Assembly: GCA_047639615.1 (NCBI GenBank)
Contig: JBLIOL010000082.1
Location: 1-17,348, forward strand
DNA from: CAYWNK01 sp047639615
Lineage (GTDB): Bacteria; Planctomycetota; UBA1135; GCA-002686595
Reading direction: 5' to 3'
Length of the DNA stretch: 17,348 nucleotides
The notes under the pieces: model-generated
The model's input: the letters and a program-made list of their open reading frames with translations, nothing else
Database searches by the model: none
Told to the model about the DNA's origin: nothing
Shown: one piece after another, positions 1-7,514 of the stretch
How the letters are laid out: each line of letters opens with the position of its first letter
Numbering within the stretch: the first letter of the stretch is position 1
Program-made: the position numbers and the translations under genes

Positions 1-1
1 C

Positions 2-187
2 TTCGTCAAGTACGCCGAGAGCTATGGCGCTCAGGGCCACCGGGTCTCCAAAATCGATGACTTGGCCACCCTGCTGCAGAAAACCCTCAGCGAACCCGAC
101 GTGCACCTGATCGAGGTCCCCGTGGATTACTCCGACAACGATCGCATCCTGAATGAGGAGATTCAGGAGCGCAGCAAGAAGATCTAG
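2..187 (+). CDS. Acetolactate synthase, C-terminal end (partial)
   Basis: Only the last 61 codons are present; the gene starts before the window. The reading frame opens with FVKYAESYGAQGHRV and ends with IEVPVDYSDN and a charged tail, then TAG. This matches the C-terminus of thiamine-diphosphate acetolactate synthases of the catabolic AlsS type, where a 'YAE(S/A)(F/Y)GA' helix and a final 'VPVDYS(D/E)N' strand are characteristic. The enzyme would condense two pyruvates to acetolactate plus CO2 in the cytosol. Whether it serves branched-chain amino acid synthesis or acetoin formation cannot be told from this end. The aldehyde dehydrogenase start codon lies 6 nt after the stop, so the two are probably one transcript. 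Confidence 0.8.
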   Translation, partial: FVKYAESYGAQGHRVSKIDDLATLLQKTLSEPDVHLIEVPVDYSDNDRILNEEIQERSKKI

Positions 188-193
188 CCCGCC

Positions 194-1617
<1,424 letters not shown>

Positions 1618-1621
<4 letters not shown>

Positions 1622-2352
1622 GCGTACTCCGGCCGCGGCTCGTTCAAGCGCTTGATCGAGCCGCGGAGGATTCGGACATTCCAGTAGAAGGCCAGCAGCA
1701 CGGCCACGAGCGCGAGCCCGTTCGCCATCTCCAAAGAGACCCCGAATGAGGATGCGAGGATGCTGCCTACCGCGATAAAGATGAATAGGTCCATGGCTGC
1801 TAAGGGAAGTAGGTACAGGCCTAGCACTGCCGGGCCCAAGCCATAGAGGTGACCAAGGGAGGCGCGGATCTTGGAGATGGCGAGCGCACTCATGAGCGGG
1901 CCACCGAGCACCCCAGCAAGGGCTAACCACGCGATGCCTATGTAGGCTCTCTGCGCAAGATCCATGGTCTCGCCCTCAGCCACCGCGCGCGTTACTAATA
2001 AGGCAGGCACGGCGACCACCAGGAACAGAATAGACCAGGCTAGGCCCACGGCAGCTTGCTTGCACAAGCGCGCCGGCTCCGTGGGTTCGGAGATGCCGGA
2101 GATGCCCCGAGCAGGCGTCATCTGCGCCTGTAGCTCAGCAGCGTAGCTCTCGGGCGAGCCCAACTCGGAGAGCACCGCCTCTAGGTGCTCCAGAGTCGGC
2201 GACGCGGCGCGATCCTGCAGGGCGGCGTGGATGTGATCTTCCACATCCTCGAGCACCGCCTCACGATCGGCTCCATTCATGGCAGCGAGGGCTTCCTCCA
2301 CCGCGCTCACATAGACAGCGGTGCGACGGGCGAGTTTGCGTTCTTCAGTCAT
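1618..2352 (-). CDS. HAAS-domain (DUF1700-like) membrane protein
   Basis: This 244-residue protein has an N-terminal helical segment (about 14-75, with EDVEDHIHAAL and LGSPESYAAEL) typical of the HAAS signalling domain found next to PadR regulators. Four predicted membrane segments follow (about 102-123, 136-160, 174-198, 208-228). I chose the ATG at 2352, not the longer ORF, because it overlaps the PadR stop by 8 nt and the upstream extension is simply PadR sequence in another frame. The family role is inferred: a membrane partner whose level or signal is set by the co-transcribed PadR repressor. No catalytic motif is visible. Confidence 0.7.
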
Positions 2353-2722
2353 GGTTTTCGGTCTCCGGGCAGCCGTGCTCCAGCAGTTGATCCACCCCGG
2401 CACCTAGGATTCGCCAGCGCTCCACCAGTGCGGTGTAGCGCTCGCGTCCGATGTCCGTGAGCTTGAACCAGCGTCGCTGGGGTCCGGTCTTGGAGGGCAT
2501 TCGATAGGTGGACAGGCAACCCTCGCGATGCAAGCGCTGCAGGATTGGATAGACGGTGCCCTCGTTCATGGTCAGCTCCTGAATCTGCTTCAGGCGCTGC
2601 ACGATGAGGTAGCCGTAGCCGTCCTCCCGACTCAGCACCGACAGGATGCTGAGCTCGAGCAGACCCTTGCGCATCTGCGTGAGCCAGCGCTGGACCGGGT
2701 CGGTGGGAGGACTGTCAACCAT
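2345..2722 (-). CDS. PadR family transcriptional regulator
   Basis: This 125-residue protein has a winged helix-turn-helix of the PadR type. RKGLLELSILSVL is helix 1, DGYGYLIVQRL helix 2, NEGTVYPILQRL the recognition helix, and PQRRWFKLTDIGRE the wing. Such proteins repress their own promoter and often a neighbouring membrane protein or efflux gene. The start at 2722 (MVDSPP) is preferred because similarity begins just after it and a longer ORF would read through the putative promoter. No Shine-Dalgarno is seen. The 3' end overlaps the HAAS gene, so the pair is coupled. The start region carries a dyad that could be its operator. Confidence 0.85.
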   Translation of the reverse strand: MVDSPPTDPVQRWLTQMRKGLLELSILSVLSREDGYGYLIVQRLKQIQELTMNEGTVYPILQRLHREGCLSTYRMPSKTGPQRRWFKLTDIGRERYTALVERWRILGAGVDQLLEHGCPETENHD

Positions 2723-2727
2723 TAAGG

Positions 2728-2746
2728 TATACTGGACTGCATAGTA
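2728..2746. promoter_or_regulatory. Putative PadR operator with divergent -10 boxes
   Basis: In the 93-bp gap between the PadR gene and the nitroreductase there is a 4-bp inverted repeat TACT...AGTA (2730-2746, 9-bp spacer). On the plus strand it contains TATACT (2728-2733), and on the minus strand TACTAT (2746-2741); both resemble -10 boxes. TACTAT sits about 19 nt from the PadR start. Neither has a convincing -35 box. A repressor bound here could control both directions, which fits PadR autoregulation, but this is inference. Confidence 0.35.
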
Positions 2747-2815
2747 CCGGCCACGCAAGCCCAAAAATGCGGTTTTCCGAGGATCACAACCCTCAACACG
2801 CACCATGATCGGGCC

Positions 2816-3412
2816 ATGTCCAACCGCAGCGCCTCCACATCAGTGCCCATAACCAAGGCCATAGCCGAGCGCTGGAGCCCGCGCGCCTTCTCCCCTGAGG
2901 CCGTATCTAGCGACGATCTCACGGCTGTTCTGGAAGCCGCCCGCTGGGCCGCATCCTGCTTCGGAGCGGAACCCTGGCGCTTCATCGTTGGGGTCAAGGG
3001 CAGCGGCTCTGGCCACGCCAACATCCTGGAGAGTTTGGTACCCGCCAACCAGAGCTGGGCCGCCAGCGCGCCGGTCCTAATGCTCAGCCTGGCCCAGGAA
3101 AATTTCGAACGCAATGGCAAGCCCAACAACTGGGCGGCGCACGACGTGGGCCTAGCAGTCGGCCAACTCGGCATCGAAGCCTCGAGCCGCGGACTCTTCC
3201 TGCACCAGATGGCCGGCTTCGTTCCCGACCAGGCGAGCGAACTGCTGAGCATCCCCGAGGGCTATCGCGCCATGGCCGTGATCGCACTCGGCCACATGGG
3301 CAAAGCATCAGACCTGCCCGCTGAGTTGGCCGAGCGCGAGGCGGACCCGCGCAAGCGCAAGGCCTTGGGCGAGATCGCCTTCCGAGACAGTTTCGGCAAG
3401 CCCTTCGCCTAA
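2816..3412 (+). CDS. Nitroreductase family protein
   Basis: This 198-residue protein fits the FMN-dependent nitroreductase fold. It has the N-terminal RWSPRAFS phosphate-binding motif, the EAARWAASCFGAEPWRFI helix and strand, a central WAAHDVGLAVGQLGIEA helix, GLFLHQMAGF, and the late VIALGHMG motif. Proteins of this type bind FMN as dimers in the cytosol and use NAD(P)H to reduce nitro compounds, quinones or other electron acceptors; the substrate is unknown. The start lacks a Shine-Dalgarno. Its TAA stop overlaps the ATG of the following hydrolase (TAATG), so the two are translationally coupled. Confidence 0.88.
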   Translation: MSNRSASTSVPITKAIAERWSPRAFSPEAVSSDDLTAVLEAARWAASCFGAEPWRFIVGVKGSGSGHANILESLVPANQSWAASAPVLMLSLAQENFERNGKPNNWAAHDVGLAVGQLGIEASSRGLFLHQMAGFVPDQASELLSIPEGYRAMAVIALGHMGKASDLPAELAEREADPRKRKALGEIAFRDSFGKPFA

Positions 3413-4089
3413 TGCGCGCGCAGCTCCAACTCGCACTGTCGGCCCTAGCATTGATCACCGCCGCATGCGCACAGGCACCAAAAGGTGTGCAGCTGGGCTG
3501 GGTGGAGCTCGATGACTCACGCCTAAAGTGCCTCAGCGCCGGCCCAAAAGACGCCACCCCGATACTACTCCTGCACGGCGGCCGCTTCAGCTCAGAGACT
3601 TGGCGCGAGCTAGGCACCCTCGACGCATTGGCTGACGCCGGCTTGCGCGCCATCGCCATCGACCTGCCGGGCTATGGAGAGTCGCTGAAGAGCGAGCTGC
3701 CCCGGGAAACCGTGCTCGCGCAGGTTGTCGATGCCCTCGAGGTCGGCCCCGTCCTGCTGGTCTCGCCTTCCATGAGCGGCAGCTTCTCGTTGCCCTTCGT
3801 AATCGACCACCAGGACCTCGTTCTCGGCTACATGCCCGTGGCTCCAGCGAGCATCGGCCGCTACCGCGCGCGCCTAGGCGAGATCAGTGCGCCCACCCGT
3901 ATCCTCTGGGGCAGTGAAGACCAAGTCTTCCCTCTGACAGAAGGCGAAGAGCTCGCCCGCAGTATTCCTGCGGCCGAGCTCTCCATTTACGAGGGCGCTG
4001 CGCACCCTTGTTACCTGGATCAACCCGAGCGCTTTCACGCCGAGTTGATCGCGTTTGCGCGGCTACTCGCTGAGGCAGTCGGCGAATAG
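3412..4089 (+). CDS. ABHD14-like alpha/beta hydrolase, lipoprotein
   Basis: The 225-residue protein begins with a lipoprotein signal (LALSALALITAAC, lipobox Cys19), then an alpha/beta hydrolase core. The sequence tracks human ABHD14B (CIB): LLLHGGRFSSETWRELGTL near 52-70, AIDLPGYGES, the nucleophile motif SPSMSG (Ser120), Asp170 in GSEDQVFP, and His198 in GAAHPCYLDQPE. ABHD14B is reported to move acetyl groups from lysine to CoA. Whether this bacterial, apparently membrane-anchored version does so is unknown; esterase activity is the safer guess. Translation is coupled to the nitroreductase. Its last 27 bp overlap the convergent M56 gene. Confidence 0.82.
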   Translation: MRAQLQLALSALALITAACAQAPKGVQLGWVELDDSRLKCLSAGPKDATPILLLHGGRFSSETWRELGTLDALADAGLRAIAIDLPGYGESLKSELPRETVLAQVVDALEVGPVLLVSPSMSGSFSLPFVIDHQDLVLGYMPVAPASIGRYRARLGEISAPTRILWGSEDQVFPLTEGEELARSIPAAELSIYEGAAHPCYLDQPERFHAELIAFARLLAEAVGE

Positions 4090-6360
4090 GGCCAAGGCGC
4101 AAGTGGCCGTGGTGTAGACCTCCATGCCGGGGGCGGACCAAGCGTCGACGCTGGGCCAGGTGCCGCTCATGTCGCCACTGGTGGTCTGGTTCCCGAGCAA
4201 GGCGTTGCGCAGGTTCTGACGCCAGCGCAATCCACCAAGACCAGCGTCATCCAAGGCGGCCATAGCCTCGGTGCCTTGCCACCAATAGGTGAAGTCGATA
4301 GTGCCGTGCTCCTTACTCCAGAGCGGCGAGGCATCCACCAATATATCTACCTGGGTGGACTGATCATCCGGCTTCAGATTGGCCAAACCAGCTGCATTGA
4401 GCAGGCGCATGTGCATGGCGGTCGGCACCTCGGCGCGTTCGGCAGGGTGGCTCTCCTGACGTTGCATGATGCGCAGAGCAAACTCCACTCCACTCATGTA
4501 GTGCGTACGTCCGCTATCCGCATCGACGCTCTCGGCCATGTAGCTCATACCTGAAGCAAACTCCGCCGGCGCGGCGTACACGTTCACTTCGGCCGCCGCG
4601 ACGAGGGCCAACATCACGTACCCGGTGATGCGCGTATCGTTGTCTCCCATCGGAGGCGAATCGTAGCGCCAGGCACCGTAGGGGTTCCGAGCCCGGGTGA
4701 GGAATTGCACCGCGAGCTTCAAGGCCGCTTCACGATCCGCAGTCAAACGGTCTCCAGCGCTAGCCTTGGCAATTGCCTCCGTGGCAAGCGCCTGACCAAC
4801 CATGTAGGCGGATCCGTTCTTGGTCCCGAAGAGCCCTGACTCCAGGTCCTGTTCTTTGATCAAGCGTAAGACACCGGCTTCGATAGCCCCAGCGACCTTA
4901 GCGTTCTCAGGTTCAAGCTCGCGCCGACGCACAAGCGCTTGAATCGCCAAGGCGGTCAAGGACACATCGGAGTGATAGGGCTTGAACACGCGCGCTTTGG
5001 CCTGCACCAGCAGGTCCCCAGTTAGCCAACCGTGGGAGCCATCCGCCTGAGGAGCCTGATAGCTCCAGCCCCCGTCATCTTCCTGAGCGCCGAGCAACCA
5101 ATCCGTAGCGCGCACGGCGGCGATGCGCGAATCGGCACGCACGAGCTCGGTTTCGTTGTGATCCGTAGCCGTGCTCGGATCTTCTCCGGGCTCGCTTTGC
5201 AGGGAAACGGCCGGGAAGCGAGCGGCGGAGAGTGCAGCGGCGGAGGCCAGTAGCACGGGGAAGAGAGCGGCCATGCTCAGGCCGCGGGTCAGACTGCGAT
5301 TGGGTTCAGCTAGGCGCATAATTCGTTTCTTGGTCAGTTCTTTCGAGTGAAACAGGGAGGGCATCGCGTGGGGTGTGCGATGCGCCGGGCGGGGTTGGCA
5401 GGCAAGGGCGGAAGCATGTGCCACCACCTCGAGGAGTGCGCGTGCACAACGGGACTGAGCGCCCGGCGCGCAACGCGTGAGAGCCGCATCGTCACAGGCC
5501 ATCTCGCGATAGCTGCGGCTGATACGGTTGGAAGCCCACACCAAGGGATGGAAGAAGAAGGCCGCACCGAGTACTCGCTGAACGAGTTCAGCCAGGTGGT
5601 CGCGACGGGCCAAGTGGGCTAATTCGTGCAGCAAGACCCAACGCAGGGCTTGGGGGTCGAGTCGCGCGATCAGGCCTTCGGGAAGCACGAGGGCAGCAAA
5701 GGTGGAACCCCTCGAGCTGCCATCGGCCAGGGGGAAAGCGCCGGTCCAAATCGCCGGAGACTCAAATTCCGGGCTCTCGAAGAGCTCGATCCGATGGGTC
5801 ACGCCGGCACTGCGCCGGAGACTGTTCATGTCGATCTGGAGCTCGGATTCGTCGAGCTTGGTGGCCGAGGCCAGAAGCTCGGGCACCGCTCGCTGACCGC
5901 GCAGCAGGCGGACTAGGAAGTAAGCCATGCCCAGCCCCCAGAACCCCATAGCGAGCACCGCCAGAGATACCCAGGAACGCCCAGAAGGGGTCGGCAGCGC
6001 GGGAGTCACGGCCGCGGGTACGGGCTGAGCGGAGTTCGAACCGGGAGCGGTGCGGTTCCCGAAGTCGAGGAAGCCCTCGGTGGTAGGATCTACGAAGCTG
6101 CGGCTGAGCTGATCGGGAAGCACGGCCAGCGCGGCGCTCTCAATCGGGTTGGCATGGGACCAAGGGTTCGGAATCCAACGCTCAGCGGGCAGTACGAGCA
6201 CCACCAGCGGCAGCAGGAACAGCAGGCTCCCCGTGTGGGAGCTGAGCCAGCGGCGCATCAGGAGCCAGAAGCTGCCGACCACTAGGAAGACAACGGCGAA
6301 GGCCACCGAGCGCTCGGCCAAGTAGCCCAGCGCCTGGCCGGCGAAGGTTGCGGCCATCAT
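4063..6360 (-). CDS. BlaR1-like M56 metalloprotease fused to a prenyltransferase/squalene-cyclase-like toroid domain
   Basis: The protein has 765 residues. The N-terminal half is an M56 (BlaR1/MecR1) membrane metallopeptidase: membrane segments near 18-36, 45-58 and 130-151, zinc motif HELAH (245-249) in LLHELAHLARRDH, the third ligand region EMACDD (286-291), and a last membrane segment near 360-380. In BlaR1 the part beyond that segment is a penicillin-binding sensor. Here about 355 residues form repeats with GGW/GLFG/GAWRY-type turns (DGGWSY 429-434, ESGLFG 507-512, GAWRYD 562-567), as in alpha/alpha toroids of the terpene cyclase/prenyltransferase class. No DxDD cyclase acid motif is seen, so this looks like a binding or sensing domain. 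ATG overlaps the BlaI stop by 4 nt. The likely role is to sense a ligand outside the membrane and inactivate the repressor by proteolysis. Confidence 0.85.
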   Translation of the reverse strand: MMAATFAGQALGYLAERSVAFAVVFLVVGSFWLLMRRWLSSHTGSLLFLLPLVVLVLPAERWIPNPWSHANPIESAALAVLPDQLSRSFVDPTTEGFLDFGNRTAPGSNSAQPVPAAVTPALPTPSGRSWVSLAVLAMGFWGLGMAYFLVRLLRGQRAVPELLASATKLDESELQIDMNSLRRSAGVTHRIELFESPEFESPAIWTGAFPLADGSSRGSTFAALVLPEGLIARLDPQALRWVLLHELAHLARRDHLAELVQRVLGAAFFFHPLVWASNRISRSYREMACDDAALTRCAPGAQSRCARALLEVVAHASALACQPRPAHRTPHAMPSLFHSKELTKKRIMRLAEPNRSLTRGLSMAALFPVLLASAAALSAARFPAVSLQSEPGEDPSTATDHNETELVRADSRIAAVRATDWLLGAQEDDGGWSYQAPQADGSHGWLTGDLLVQAKARVFKPYHSDVSLTALAIQALVRRRELEPENAKVAGAIEAGVLRLIKEQDLESGLFGTKNGSAYMVGQALATEAIAKASAGDRLTADREAALKLAVQFLTRARNPYGAWRYDSPPMGDNDTRITGYVMLALVAAAEVNVYAAPAEFASGMSYMAESVDADSGRTHYMSGVEFALRIMQRQESHPAERAEVPTAMHMRLLNAAGLANLKPDDQSTQVDILVDASPLWSKEHGTIDFTYWWQGTEAMAALDDAGLGGLRWRQNLRNALLGNQTTSGDMSGTWPSVDAWSAPGMEVYTTATCALALFADCLSE

Positions 6361-6758
6361 TGTCCCGCCTCCTTCGCATTCAGCAAGGCGCGCAGGTCGT
6401 CGAGCTCACCCTTGGAGAGCTCACTCTTCTTGACCATGTACGCGAGCAGCGGCCCAACCGCGCCTTCGACTGCATTGGCCAGCAGGCCATCGGCCGCCGA
6501 GCACAGCAGCTTCAACGCCGAGTTGGTGGGCGTGTAGAGGAAGGAGTTCCCAACCCGCTGCGTCTCCAGATGGTCCTTGGCCACCAGGCGCCGCAGCAGG
6601 GTCTTGGTGGTGCTGCTGGACCAGCCAAAGGCCTCAGTCGCGGCTGCCACCACCTCCCGCGCGGCACAGCTCTGCATGCCGTGCACGATGCGCAGGATCT
6701 TCCACTCGGCGGGGGTGGGCGCCTCAGCGCCTGCTCTCTCGGTCTTGTCGATGCTCAT
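6357..6758 (-). CDS. BlaI/MecI/CopY family transcriptional repressor
   Basis: This 133-residue protein is a winged-helix repressor of the BlaI/MecI type. PTPAEWKILRIV is helix 1, the recognition helix is GWSSSTTKTLLRRLVAK, and the wing is LETQRVGNSFLYTP. The C-terminal helices should dimerise. The start at 6758 (MSIDKT) is supported by an AGAGGA Shine-Dalgarno 5 nt upstream; the longer ORF would run through the operator region. It overlaps the M56 gene by 4 nt (ATGA). By analogy with BlaI-BlaR1, it would repress its own operon until cleaved on a signal from the protease. No beta-lactamase gene is nearby, so the target genes are unknown. Confidence 0.88.
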   Translation of the reverse strand: MSIDKTERAGAEAPTPAEWKILRIVHGMQSCAAREVVAAATEAFGWSSSTTKTLLRRLVAKDHLETQRVGNSFLYTPTNSALKLLCSAADGLLANAVEGAVGPLLAYMVKKSELSKGELDDLRALLNAKEAGQ

Positions 6759-6763
6759 GATTG

Positions 6764-6769
6764 TCCTCT
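6764..6769 (-). promoter_or_regulatory. Shine-Dalgarno of the BlaI-type gene
   Basis: AGAGGA on the minus strand ends 5 nt before the ATG at 6758. It decides this start over the 31-residue-longer reading frame that begins at 6851. Confidence 0.65.
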
Positions 6770-6804
6770 GTCGACAAACTACCGCCGCTTGGTGACATTT
6801 GTAA
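6769..6804. promoter_or_regulatory. Putative BlaI-type operator boxes
   Basis: BlaI/MecI proteins bind dyads built on TACAnnTGTA. Upstream of the repressor gene there is GACATTTGTA (6794-6803), one mismatch from that consensus, and a perfect 8-bp palindrome TGTCGACA (6769-6776) whose half-sites are the same TGTC/GACA. Their centres are 26 bp apart, so two repressor dimers could bind near the same face. The palindrome touches the Shine-Dalgarno. Autorepression is inferred. Confidence 0.45.
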
Positions 6805-6851
6805 CCGACCCAGGGCAGGAAATGCCGCTCAAACGACCTAATCAACTGCAA

Positions 6852-7002
6852 AACAACGGCTTACGCCCCTCACGCACAATCCAGCTAGCCCGCAAGGCCA
6901 CCCAGGGAGCCTCCATTGAGGCCGCCGAGGGCCATGGGGGGGGGCGCTAGCTCTGCCCGTAGGCTCGCGACCCGCGGCCCAGTTGGACCGGGAGCCAAGC
7001 CT
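6852..7002. other. Intergenic stretch without a gene
   Basis: Between the operator region and the first hairpin element I see no supported gene on either strand. It contains a run of nine G (6936-6944) and GC-rich sequence. Open frames here run straight into the hairpin elements and show no family similarity. Confidence 0.5.
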
Positions 7003-7050
7003 AAAAAAAAGGCACCAGCCGCGGACTCTGCGAGTCCATCAACTGGTGCC
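7003..7050 (-). terminator. Intrinsic terminator, minus strand (copy 1)
   Basis: GGCACCAG (7011-7018) pairs perfectly with CTGGTGCC (7043-7050). Inside it, GGACTC (7023-7028) pairs with GAGTCC (7032-7037) around a 3-nt loop. On the minus strand the hairpin is followed at once by eight U (7010-7003). This is a strong rho-independent terminator shape for a minus-strand RNA. Confidence 0.7.
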
Positions 7051-7071
7051 CGGGGGGAGAGAGAGGCCCCC
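7003..7071 (-). repeat. Double-hairpin element, copy 1
   Basis: On the minus strand this unit has two parts. The first is a small hairpin of GGGGG and CCCCC around the loop CCTCTCTCT (7071-7052). The second is a long hairpin (7050-7011) that ends in eight U. The same arrangement occurs at 7220-7286, with the C/U hairpin and the GGACT/AGTCC inner stem conserved while the outer stem differs and still pairs. This pattern suggests a structured RNA read from the minus strand, not chance GC-rich sequence. Confidence 0.7.
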
Positions 7072-7073
7072 TA

Positions 7074-7112
7074 CTAGGTATCGCCAAGAAATGCCGGGTG
7101 GGCTCGCTCCAC
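7074..7112 (-). CDS. Possible 12-codon leader ORF
   Basis: A GTG at 7112 is preceded by a full AGGAGG (7123-7118) with a 5-nt spacer, the best Shine-Dalgarno in the window. It opens a frame for the peptide MERAHPAFLGDT, ending in TAG just before double-hairpin copy 1. A leader peptide upstream of an attenuator-like structure is conceivable. With only 12 codons, chance is a serious alternative. Confidence 0.2.
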   Translation of the reverse strand: MERAHPAFLGDT

Positions 7113-7219
7113 CAGCACCTCCTAATGCTTCCCACGCCCTTAGAGACACGCTTCAGGCAACGGTTCCCGAGAAACCTCAAGTCGCCGCGGACAGGCCCAG
7201 ACAAGCGCAAGCGAGGCAC

Positions 7220-7264
7220 AAAAAAAGGCGCCCGCCGCGGACTACGAGTCCACAAGCGGGCACC
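7220..7264 (-). terminator. Intrinsic terminator, minus strand (copy 2)
   Basis: On the minus strand GGTGCCCGC (7264-7256) pairs with GCGGGCGCC (7235-7227), eight Watson-Crick pairs plus one U-G, followed by seven U (7226-7220). On the plus strand the U-G becomes a C-A mismatch, so the structure is optimised for minus-strand RNA. It would end transcripts coming from the DUF3052/DUF442 remnants. Confidence 0.7.
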
Positions 7265-7286
7265 CGGGGGGAGAGAGAGGCCCCCC
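7220..7286 (-). repeat. Double-hairpin element, copy 2
   Basis: Second copy of the unit at 7003-7071, in the same orientation and 216 bp away. The C/U-loop hairpin (7286-7266) and the inner GGACT/AGTCC stem are kept. The outer stem has different bases that still pair on the minus strand. It starts 12 nt after the stop codon of the DUF442 remnant. Confidence 0.7.
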
Positions 7287-7297
7287 GAAAGGTCTGC

Positions 7298-7510
7298 CTA
7301 GCTCCTGCTTTTCACGTACTCCAACACACGCTTCTCGTAGGCCGGGCTTCTCATACCCACGGTCCTCGCTTCAACCCGGGCATCCTCTTCCGAAGCGCGC
7401 TCATCCATGTCGGGTTGTTCGGCGTCATGCCGAATGTTCAGCACCGTCCGAACGCCGCCCTTGGCCGCTTGCTCGAAATCAGCAGCTGAGGGCTGGCTCG
7501 CCAAGAACAC
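7298..7510 (-). pseudogene. DUF442 / dual-specificity phosphatase-like remnant, centre deleted
   Basis: The 70-codon frame from GTG 7510 opens with FLASQPSAADFEQ and GGVRTVLNIR, the strand and turn that begin DUF442 (beta-lactamase-hydrolase-like phosphatase) domains, normally preceded by about 15-20 more residues. After DERASEEDARVEA it jumps to VGMRSPAYEKRVLEYV, which resembles the end of these proteins. The middle part, including the HCx5R phosphate-binding loop, is missing. I read it as a gene that lost its N-terminus and catalytic core, so it should be inactive. Its start lies 4 nt after the DUF3052 pseudogene stop. It could still be expressed as a short peptide. Confidence 0.55.
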
Positions 7511-7514
7511 GCCC

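Noticed and set aside
2713..2718. TTGACA on the minus strand as a -35 box
   Set aside because: It lies just inside the PadR coding sequence and no matching -10 follows at the right distance.
2345..2806. Longer PadR frame starting at 2806
   Set aside because: The 28 extra residues have no PadR similarity and would cross the dyad and promoter-like boxes. The start at 2722 fits the family better.
4063..5150. C-terminal toroid as an active squalene or terpene cyclase
   Set aside because: No DxDD catalytic motif and only a few QW-like turns, and the domain follows a protease core and membrane helix. A sensor role is more likely.
6936..6944. Run of nine G as a phase-variation tract
   Set aside because: It lies in non-coding sequence, not in a gene or a promoter spacer that I can identify.
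6983..7489. 168-codon plus-strand frame
   Set aside because: It runs through both hairpin repeats and antisense to the DUF442 remnant. Its composition is low-complexity Arg/Pro and no family is recognisable.
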